From Dromaius novaehollandiae (Eukaryota > Chordata > Aves > Casuariiformes > Dromaiidae): a DNA stretch of 64,000 nucleotides. Of the stretch, positions 27,301 through 38,700 are shown piece by piece (within the stretch, counting starts at the first letter, position 1; each line of letters opens with the position of its first letter). Made by a program: the position numbers and the translations under genes. A model generated the notes under the pieces. The model made no database searches and was not told the origin of the DNA. It was given only the letters and a program-made list of their open reading frames with translations. The stretch is from positions 204,087,336 through 204,151,335 of the forward strand of contig NC_088098.1 in assembly GCF_036370855.1 (NCBI RefSeq), in the 5' to 3' direction.

Positions 27301-30300
27301 GTTCTTTTTCCCTTACTATCATCCCCGCAATATTCTCCACATCCTCCTTCCCCCACCTTGTATGGCTCCTTCCCAAGTATTTTAGTTACCAAGTGGGCAA
27401 GCAGCAGCACATTGTGTGGCTGGTTCCAAGATATTCCTGTGCTGATGGTCTTATCAGTATGAACTGGCTTGTGAGCTGCCAATCAAAATGGCTCAATGCG
27501 ACTCGGCTTTCAAGCCTTTTTTCTGCTGGGGTCACCTGTTTGAATGATTCCTCCTTTATCCCATTGCCAGTTTCAAACTCATAGAAGTGTTTAGCTTAGC
27601 AGTAGTAGCTTAGCAGTACTCGTAGTAGTGCTAAGAACCTTTGAGGTTCTTAGCTCTAACATTTGGTTACTAGAGAAGACAGACTGTAAAAGAATAGGAG
27701 CACATAAAATTAATTTCCTTTGGAAATCTGTTTAAAAAATGAAAGTGAGGAAAAGAATGCAGTATCATTCTTACAGGACAGTGAATTTTTTAAATTGTAT
27801 GGATATAATAAGGAGTGACAGCACTGTTATACTGTAAGAAATGGAGGAAATATTGAGTGGCTTGAAGTCTTGAGAGAAAACTGTGAGTCCCTGAGGCACA
27901 AGGAGCAGTTTGAAGGAAGATGGAATGTAAGAAGAAGGATGAATAAGAAAAAGGATGAAAGTAGGGAGGATAGGTAGCAAGCTGCTGTCTTTAACAGAGC
28001 CTAAGGGTTAAAAGAGACAAATGACCAGGGAAGAGAGGAATTTCAGAAACATCTACATTTTTCTGCATAATTTCAATTTATATTTGACAGGAAGATTTTG
28101 TTTTGTTTTGTTTTTATGGATGCAATCCCCCTTATTATGTCAAACCAATGTAGTTGTTGCAGAACTATATGCATTTTAACCTGTAGAGAGTGTGAATATT
28201 TAGCTCTGAGATGTATGAAATAGTCTGTAATTTTCTCAATTGTCTAATTTATTGCCTGCAATCATGTTTAATCATCAAATTGAATATTAAAGTACATTGG
28301 AGCCCAAAAGTACACAGAGACTTTTTAGACAGAATACATCTATATTCTGAACATCTGCACAATTTACAGCATGCAGAAAATAATAATAATAACAGTAACA
28401 ACAACAACAACAACAACGATAAAATCCTGGACTGAGTGGATAAAGAAATGAGAGGTTGGAAGGGGGATAATCAGGAAGGAATATCTAATACTGCAGATAA
28501 ACTATACATGAAGAAATATCTTGTGGTAAGTCAAGGTATCAGAAAGAATAGTTTGAGTAGAATGAAAAGAATGGAATACAAACTGTATGTGATATAAAAT
28601 GAAATTATAGGGGAAATTGTGATTAGGAAACAAATGGGTGTTCAGATTCTTATAGAGAATGACAAATTGAACAGCTGGAAAGAAAACAGGACCATGGGAT
28701 GAATATACAAGCTAAAATATCCTTGAATGTCAAAAGGAAAACACTGTATGAGAAGCAGCAAATTATCCAGATAGAATACTTTATACTTCATAGAACAACA
28801 GATGGTTTGATAACTATGCCAATCTGAGTCAAGCTGTAACTGAATGGGGACAGGGTTAGCCCCTGACTATTCCCAGACCTCCACTGAAGCCCTGAAAGGA
28901 ACGGTTTGTGTCAGCTCCTTTGCTGTTTTGCGTAATGGACACAAACAATTTAAGGATGTCTCAATATTTTAATTGGAACAGTTCACAAAAGTGCTTTCTT
29001 TGTCACCAGACAGATTGCCTACAACCTCTAAGAGAGTAAACATCTGCTGTTTATTGAATACACTAACCAATTTACTACTTTTGATCATCAGAGTAAACAA
29101 AAATGCTTACCTGAACTTGGTTTTGTTTCTGTTAGGCAAGCAAAATCCTCGTGTTAAAACTGATCCTTTAATTTGGTCAAGAGCTTCTTCTAACTGAAAA
29201 AACGCTTTTGTCTGGACTAGAGTGATTAGAATAAAAGATGAAATAGGAAAAAATATTTTAAAAGTTATAATATCTTACCATAAATGTTTTGATAAAGATT
29301 CTTAAATTTGGGACCCTAAATCTGGACTAAATTAAAATAAACTGAGTGGTTTGATCTTCAGAAATGCTGAAGCATTTCTGGTTCCTCTTAAAAAAAAAAA
29401 AAAAAAGCCGTCCCATTTAAGTGCTTACAGTAACACATGGCTTCAACAATTTTGATATTTGTTTTTAGACCACATTATTGAAAAAGCAGGCAGTTAAAAA
29501 TACAGCACCAACTTTGTTTTTACATCATGATTATTATGCTCATGTAATAAGCCAAAATTATGGCTTGCAGGTATTTTACAGAGGCCAAATTGTGACTTAA
29601 TAGTTGAATCAGTGGAGAAAGAAAGAGTCTAGACAGGCACAAGTTGTTGCCTCTTACAAATAAGGAAAGGTAGGGTAGAAAGTGGTAAAAGTAGAATTGC
29701 TATAAAGAAAAACCAAGAATAAAAAATGTGATTTGATATATTGCTAAATAGTCTGGGATGTTAGTAGAGCTATCAAGAAGCCCTGAAACAGTACTACTCT
29801 ATTTTGTTTTTTTAATCTGACATTTGATCTTCAAGTCAGAGACATTACCTCACAGTTGGCACAACTGCAGTTGGGAGAGTAAATCTTTTAAAGAGTATCT
29901 AAGTAATGTACCATATCTTGAGAGTTTCAACACTGCAAAGTTGACTGGAAATCAGACTTGGCTGAAGCCGTTAAAAACTCCTGCCAGTCTGCACTGACTC
30001 CAACTAAGAAGGCAGGAACTGAGCTGAAGTGATCGTTACTTCCCAGCAGGGATAGAGCAGCCTATAAAGCTGACTAATTCAGTAAATGTTATGTAATACA
30101 TTAATATATTCTAAGACTGCTTTTACTTAATGATAAACAAAATACTAATTCTTGAATGTTTCATATTCAGGGATTCAAATGGGGGATCATTATATTATCC
30201 TAATAAATTTCGAATGACATTATAATACCTTATGCACAGCTGTGAAAGCGCAGTATTATAAGCAATAAGCACACTGCAGTGAAAAAAGTGCAGGAGAGAG

Positions 30301-33300
30301 AGAGGAAAAAGAAAAAGGAAGCTGCAACATCCCTGGCGGCTGATTACATACTGTGATTGGCATATAAGGAAATATCTCATAATACAATTTTTAGAGCAGA
30401 AGTTTAGTTTTCTTATTCCCTCTACCCAAGTTCATTGTAAATATCAGATCGGAGCTTCCTGACAACTATGTTTTGCTTATAGTAATAAATTCAACTGGTT
30501 TGAGTGGTTAATTGTTCAATTTTGCCCCAATTATATTTTGTCAACAAACAGACAAATGCATGCATCGCAAATAATTTGAAATTTTAATTTACAAACCTAT
30601 TTTCTTGTGCTGAAAAACAGGGACGTGAGCACGCTGGAATTTTTCAGTTGCTTCCTGAAGTTTAACTTTCCTTTGCTGCAGAACTTGCTCTCTAAGTCTT
30701 TGTTCTTTTTCTTTTTCTTGCTTCCATCTTTCTTCAAGGGCTCTGTATTTAAAAAGCAAATGTAGATGATACCTGTGTTTTCTAATTACACTAACAGAAA
30801 TATCTTTAACTTATTTGCTTATTATCTTTTAATTTTAGTAAAAAAGCTTGCTTCTCCGCAAATTACATGCTGTAAACTTCCACACAGCTGGATTTTTAGG
30901 GTTTGTCTGAAATTAAACAAGACAGTACATGACAAAGAAGAGACACACCATAATCATTTTATTTCCTTAGCTTTAATCGGAGATTTGATTCCTTCTTATC
31001 CATGAATTAACACGTAGATTCAAACATTTCTTGTCACTAATGCCACTTTCACCACATTCTTTACATTACCATGCAAATTTGCCATAGTGGACAAATCAAT
31101 AGGAAGGGGAAGAGCAAATGCTGTGCGTGCTTGCTTTTCAGGAGCTGTGAGGAAAAAGTAACAGTTTAAAAGTTCCTACTCAGAAATAACACAAAGGAAT
31201 TAGACCTTCACCTATAAATATATAAAAGTTTGTATCAGCTTCCAGTTGGTGAGAAACTTCCTGAAAGATGATCAGATTAGTAGCACAAAATGGAATAAAA
31301 CAGTAACCTGAAGCTACCTTTCATGACCGACAAAATCAGTTATTAATAGCAGCATATGTTGAAAATGTGTACTTCTGCTGGCTAGAAAGCAAGCCGGGTT
31401 CTGATCTAAAACAACCATTGTCACCAAAGCTTTCCTTCTGTAGGCACAACCTCGGTGAAGCTATGTGAAAATTTTATTCCAGCTGACCAAACTTTCGCTG
31501 ACAGAATTAAACTACATTCTTGAGTGAAATACACCCTCTACCAGTAAAACTATTGGCACAGTGCCTACGTGGGCAAACTAATATTTAAATATGTAACTCT
31601 TCACGTTGAACTTCTAAAAGGTCTGCTGTGCAAGGATCACAGTAACTGCAAGCTTCCTGTGTTTAATTCTCTGTATGTTAGAAATGTTATCTGACTGGGC
31701 ACTAGGACACTAAGTAGGATCCTACTCCAAGCCAAGATTGGTGGTAAAGGAGGTAGTAATTTTTAGCTGGAGGCTCTTTGTTTTTCTCATCGCAGTAAGA
31801 TACCTTCCCGTATCTTTAATAAATTGTAGTTGCTTCACAGAGCTTGTTGCTTAATGGAGCATAGCTGCTACTTAACAGTGCTACTCCGCAACTCTGTCTA
31901 TTTTATTTATTCTTCTTTTCAGGAAAAAGTTCACACTGAAATATTCAGCTTTACCCTCCCTACTCCCCTTCCAAACTGCTGAATGATCACCTGCAAAAAC
32001 AAACAAACAAAAATTAATTTGAAATAGGTACCTTTTATTTTTGGAAGTCTAAAGACCATAATTATACAATAGTAAAAAACAGGAAAAAAAGCCAACAATA
32101 ATTCTTAAATACACACTTTTATGGGCATATCATCTTTAATCCTCTTGGAAGCCAAAGTGTAACAGACACAGAAACAAAGAAATTTCAGTATTTTGAAAAT
32201 TCATATATACATGGTTATCAGAATGTATAGTGAAACTAATTCCCTATTTTATGGACAAACTATTGTGCTTGATCAATAGGCAATATATATTAAAAAGATA
32301 AAAAAGTGAAAATGCACTATAAACAGATTTTATGCAGCTATTCAATTCTTGCATGACAAAGACTACATACCTGAACTTCTGGTATGGTGACGACTGTACT
32401 GGATTAGAAGTTCACCATAAAACTCGCTATACCATAACAGAAAACTGGAAGTTGTGTTATAATATGACCTCCTCTCCCCTTGACTGCCGCTAGCACGTGT
32501 ACCTCCATATAGCTACAGAATGAAATCTTCACACCTCCCATACACTTAATGTTAAACTCAAGACAGACAGTGGGGCAGCATATGAAAAGATAAAAGCAAG
32601 AAGAGAGACAAAAAGTGCAAAATGATACACTGCTTCTGCTAATGCATACAACATTCTGGACCAATGCTCTCCAAGGTCAGAAGTTGAGAAGTCAGTGAAC
32701 AACATAAGCAATTACTACTTCTACCTGGAACAAAAATTTCCCCCTTCACAAAGGTCCAAGTCTCCCAATAAGCACTATTCGTAACAACTGCCTTGGGAAG
32801 CAGCTGCTGAGACAATATCCTATAATGTATTCAGCCTGTACCTTATGTTTTATTTTAACAATCTATTTATTGCAAATGCTACTTAATAAATGTGTACTTT
32901 CAAAACTCCAGGTTAGTTACTACAATTCAAGATAACCCATCTTCTAGAAATGAGGAATCATAAAATTCTATAGCTTTGAATGAAGGCTGGGACAGAAGGT
33001 AACAAAGATTCAAGCAAAGAGCAAGCCTAACAAAAAGTCCGACTTAAACAAAGCACAAAAATAAAACAGACTTCCAGCCCAAATGTACAGCTACATCTAG
33101 AGATACTATAAGTACAAAAGCTTAGATAGCCCCCGATAATTAATAGCGGATGTGTTTTTTCTAATCTGATTTTAGCTATCTAAAACTCAATAAGTTATTA
33201 CCAGAATCTGTATGAGAATGATAGGGTACTTTCTGCTTGTTTGAGATAGTAAATAACAAAATAAACCACACTAAATTGTACCACGGTATGCATAGCTTCA

Positions 33301-35731
33301 TTGGAAGTTTTAACATATCCCTTCACCCACTGGAAAAGGGAAACTTTAATTTGAACTTGAATAAGAAAATCAGCAAATATAGATGAAAGTTTTAAAAAGT
33401 TACTCCCTAGAGGTCCTACCCAATATACCTTGCACAAACTACGTTCTACTGACTGTGAAAAAGCCCCATGAACTTCCAAAGGAACACAAAACTGGAAATC
33501 AGTACTTCTGATTTCTAGTCCTGGTTCTGCTTCAGCACCTTTGCTCAAACTCTTCTGAAGTAGCAGCAGCAATGAGGGAGGAAAAAGAGGAGAAACAGTC
33601 ACACCAGCTATCTCAAGGTGCCTAAATTGTAAGTCTTGCCCCTACATAGTCCAAGCAAGGAGACAGGTAGTCTAATTCACTGTCTGGAGGAGCCTAAATT
33701 AAGACCTTGCTCTGAATTGTCAAAAAGCTTATTTAATATTTCAGCAATGCTGCAAGATCTCGTTTTTGTCATTTATCAAACAAATGTGCTAAAAATCATG
33801 TTTTGCTGTAACATATAAATACTTATTAATCACTATTAAGCAATACAGATTATTTTCAAACAAATACTTGTTCTAAATCATTTATAATTTCTGCCATATA
33901 GAAATGGTATACTGAAATTACATCCAACAATATACTACAGCAAAAAGTTAAAGGAAAAAATAGACAATGTGTTGCTTCATTATTTTGATTACGTATCATA
34001 GCAATAGTCTAACTCACATAACATGATCCAAATATTGCGCATTTCATTTGCAAATTTCAGTTTGTCAGCAAATAGGACTGGTTTGTCTTGAAGCACAAGG
34101 TGAAGACAGACAAGCAGTTATCCAAATATAGAAAGAATTTGCAGAGAAATATGTCCATATGAAATATCTTCTTACAATTCAGTTAAAATTTCACAAGAAT
34201 ATTAATTGTTAGTACACTACTGAAGTTTCAGAAATGGAGCTAAAGTTCATTATCAACTTTTAGTATTCCAATATTTTGCTCGAGGTAAAATCTGCTATAG
34301 AAATCTGAAATGTTTAACACCTTTATCCTGACTGAAAGTATAGGAAAATAACAATAGAGAAAACAGATTTGCTCACCCTGGAAAGTATTTTTAAAACATT
34401 CTTCTCCATCCCTTGAATATTTTTAAGAAGCAGCTCAAGAAGGACTTTATTTGAACCGCAGTTGTTAAATTCAGACATGTGGGAAATTCTACAGCTTTGC
34501 ACCTGGAGTAATTCCAGAGAATAACACCAAAAAGGAAAGAGTAAATTCTGACAGAGCCTTTCACTATTTATTTTCTAAAACAGTTTTGGAGTGTGGAGTA
34601 AAGTATACACTTTTCCACATTCCTAATAACTGGAATATAAAAAGACTCTTGTTCCATATAGTTGGAAATGGGCAAGTCTAAATGCTGATGCAAGAGGTCT
34701 TTCTCACCACAACTCATCACGATCACTGTTTGGTTTGGATTAAGACAAGAGGGGGGAAAAGCACCTTATTTTAAATATAAGGAAATGCATTAAAGACATT
34801 CAACGAAGCCTGCATCATTAACTTCTTGACCTTACAGAATGTAAATTGCAACACTCAGATGCATTATGTAAAATAAATAATTTTACAAATGTACAATGGC
34901 ACCTTACAGAAAAACAGTTAAAACAAATGTTAGTTCATCTACTCTCCTTAAACCAGCAGCTAGGGTTCAGATCACAGATATAATATTGGCAAAAGAATAT
35001 GACTTAAAAGATGGGGAGTTAGCAGAAGTATTTCCTGACTGGTGTTTTTTTAACCTAGTTTTTCTGTCTACTATAAACAATCCAGCAGAGCAGCAATTTT
35101 GCAATGGCTGCCAAAATGTTTATAGCAAATTTGGAATATGAAACTTAAAAGATTTAGCAGTTTCACATATGCATACATTATGTGGAAGGTATTCTTATGT
35201 TAAAAACAGTAGATTAACCAGATGGTGGAACTATTTCCTGGTTAATTTTATTAAATTATCTCCACGGTGAAGTGATGGATGGTACATTCTCAGGTGGACT
35301 AAATGCTTATTACTACTTTGGATAAAAATAAAAAAAGGACATGTGTACACTGCATATGGAATACCAAGAAATGAACCTTTTGATACTGAGTTCATATTAT
35401 CCATTAGGATAAAATGATCTATCGTCATAGTGTTTGCAAACCACTGCACGATAATTTTAAAATTGATATAGAATGGTGCTTTTATACTTAATGATTACAG
35501 CAAGATCAAGAAAAGGCCATATGGTGGTGTTACACTCAAAATCTTTCTTACGGGCAAAGAGTAAATACACCTTGCATTCTTAAAAAGGTCTGCTTAGGTT
35601 GCCCATAAATCAATTATTTACTTTAAGTGAGATATTTGCCAGGGCCATAGGAACACACATTAACTGCATTCATGGTCTTCTCTGATTATCTCATGTTCAA
35701 TACGAAAGGAGAGAGAGAGAGAGAGAGAGAG

Positions 35732-35774
<43 letters not shown>

Positions 35775-38700
35775 ACACATATATAATATAGCCAAGAATT
35801 TATTGTTAGAATAACTGAAATCCTAAGAGTCTAGTCATTATAAATCCTGATTTAATTGTTACAGAAAAAGAAAAAAATAATAACACAATTAGGATACTTC
35901 TATATAGAAGAAGCCTTAATATTAGAAATAATACAGTTTAAGTTGTTATACACACACTTAGTTTCTACCTCTGTTCCTCTGGGTCCTAGGGCTGGTAGTT
36001 TCATTCTGGTAGTAGCGTGTTATAGCAAGGTGTCAGCATCCGGAGTCCTTTGTTGGGAGGAATACAATGTTCATGTTGATGGTTTCTTCCCCACTCTAGG
36101 ACCCATTTGGAATCACTTTTATATGTTTGCTAACACACCTTTACACCTTTGCTCTTTCTTCATTGGTCTGCAGCTCCACATTACATTAGAATTCACTATA
36201 TATAGTACCTTTTATGTATGTTAGATACCATTTCTTTGTTCTCTTTGCTATCCCTAAAACCAATTCTGTCCAGTTCCAGGCCTGCATTTCTTTAATGGAC
36301 CATTGGTGAGTTATTTATAGGCGTGGGGTCCCCAGTGCCTGTCTGTGCCCCATCTCCTATCATCCCATGCCACTCCTCTATGCTGCATCCTGTGTCTCCG
36401 TTCCCCAAGGCCTCTGCTATCGTACCAGGCCTGTGTTTCTCTACAGTACATCATTGTATTAGAGTCATAAATATCTCACTCTACATAGACTAACTGCTTG
36501 TTACTGCTATCTGTATAAAACTTGGGTTGTAGCACGCAAAGATAAACAAAAGCAAAATAAATTAGCCACAGACACCTGGTCAATTAGAGAAACTGCTGTC
36601 ACAGCTAAACCAAGTAAAACAAAGCTGAAGGCAGGTCAAAAAAAGTTCAGACGAAGCAAGCCTGAGAAGCCTAAGTCCTGAGGCCCTACAAACTCCGCAC
36701 AAAGCCTGTGGCCTGTTACCAGCAATGGCAATGTTGTATTATAGGTCTACATGGTTACACTGACCATTACTTTTTGCAGATTCATTCTAATGTAGAAAAA
36801 AATACTACATTCTTATGAATTTACCCTTTCTATTTAATAAATGTTAAAGTTTTTCTTCCATTTCTGGCACTAGACTGTTTTTCATTCCGTATCAACAACA
36901 CTGATAAATAATTTAAAGGGCTTCTATTAAATAATCAATGATAATCAGCCAGTAGGTGGAGCACAAAGCTTGTGCATATATTGAAAATAAAGTATTTTTG
37001 AAAAAAGTACCAGTAATGTAAATAGATTGAAAACTGATATACCTAACTGACAAAACATTTTCTTTCCCAACTACAGCAGATAGTTTAAGTATTCGGATTT
37101 CAAGGTAATTCAGTATGTTGAACCAAGACAGCTGACTCTAAGGTTTACTTAAAAAGGCATATAGACAATTGCAATAAGAGATTTTCCATTTACAGAACCC
37201 ACTACCTACCTGAAACCAGTAACATCACAGTACAGCAGGACATACATTTTGCACTGAGCAATTACAGTGCGATGGCTACAGTGCCCAGCAAATCTGCAGC
37301 TGGTGTTTCAATAGTACTGTGGTATACAAACACAAAATACAAAAGCTTATTCATTTAGATCAAGTATGTGCTTAGTCAGTACCTCTTATTTCTGGAATAT
37401 TGTTATTTAAACAATATATTTTTGGGAGCTACTGCCCCAGAGCATATTAATTTTTAACCTGACCGTGAAATTACAGCATCATGTATTAGTGAGGCAATGA
37501 AGGAACAGACTTAATTGCTATTCAGGCAATTTGTATAAAGACATAAAGATAATTAGTAAACCTTGTTCATTACAGTTAAGTACCGTTGTCAGAACTAAGG
37601 AGTTGGATCAGTACAGGAAATGCAAAGAAGCAGTTTCATGACATCAGATAGGATATGAATATGGTTCCCTTTAAGTATTCATTTGGAAAAGATCTGTAAC
37701 TTAAGTTACTAAGACTTTGCTTTCCAAAGCTATACCTGTTCTTTTTTGTGCAAGTGATATTTTTGTCTTTTACTAATAAACTAATTAACTGAGCACATCT
37801 TATCAGAAGCTGAGTATTTTTAATGGTGAAACTGCTCTATTTTAGAGGTATTGACAACAGATCAACACATTATTGTCTGGGAAAATTTCAGTATAAGTAC
37901 ATTTAGAAAAGGCTGAAAACAAAAGACTTCAACTTTGCAAGCTCTCTATATATGGAATTCTCATTAGCTTAAAACATGGTGGGCAGTGAGGGCTATCAGA
38001 GCTGGAATCAAGCTTGGTATGTAACTTGTACTTTAAAGGTAGGCTGGTGGTGAATAGTTCTTCAAGAAATGACAGGAAAACAAAACAAAATCACATACAA
38101 GTTTTCCTCCACAATGCAACACAAATTGAATGAACCTGAATGACAAAAAAGACTGAGAACAACCTGGAACTGTGCTCTTGCTTCCCTAGACCTATTTACT
38201 AAAGAAAAGTCATTAGTATTATTTTTCAGCAGGGATTTTTCTAAATTTAAAGTTGGAATTATAAAATAGGTAGTCATACTTTGCAGTATGTGACTGTTTG
38301 CTCCACAATTTGAAAGAAAACAAAACAAAAAAACACACAAGAAAATTTCAGATTTTAAGTTATAAAACAGCAGTGCCAAAAATAACTTCTGCTACATGCC
38401 TGTAAGCCCTGTCAGGGAGATTTAGGGTGCAGCCAGGTACATATGTAGAGCATGAGAAAGTAATGCTATCCTTAAGAAATCATCATCATAGCTAACAACT
38501 TTACATGTTTATTCTTAAAAATAATGGATCTTGGCTCATGCACAGATCTGAGGCATGACTTGATGGCTGATCCACTAGGAGATCAATCACTTCCTATCTA
38601 CATAACTGTCAGGAAAAAATACTCAGTTTCAATCAACTTTTTATTTCCAAATTACTTTCTTCAATATATGCAGTGAACCTAAATTTTGAATTTTATTTCA

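Larger units (their letters stand above)
23484..29110 (-). other. CEP126 intron 4
   Basis: Contains a strongly purine-rich plus-strand stretch at about 24,100-24,430, an AT-rich tandem duplication near 25.8 kb, and an AAT/AAC microsatellite at 28.4 kb. No coding exon was seen. Confidence 0.65.

Noticed and set aside
33198-33602. Minus-strand frame of 134 codons in CEP126 intron 2, with hydrophobic stretches
   Set aside because: No splice sites in phase with CEP126 and no family resemblance. Part of it overlaps a faintly MIR-like sequence near 33,500, which is too diverged to call.
35856-36700. More complex, less AT-rich stretch with a 122-codon frame and repeated CCAGGCCTG words, possibly an old retroelement
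   Set aside because: I could not find paired terminal repeats, a primer-binding site, a polypurine tract or any recognisable protein motif, so no element is claimed.
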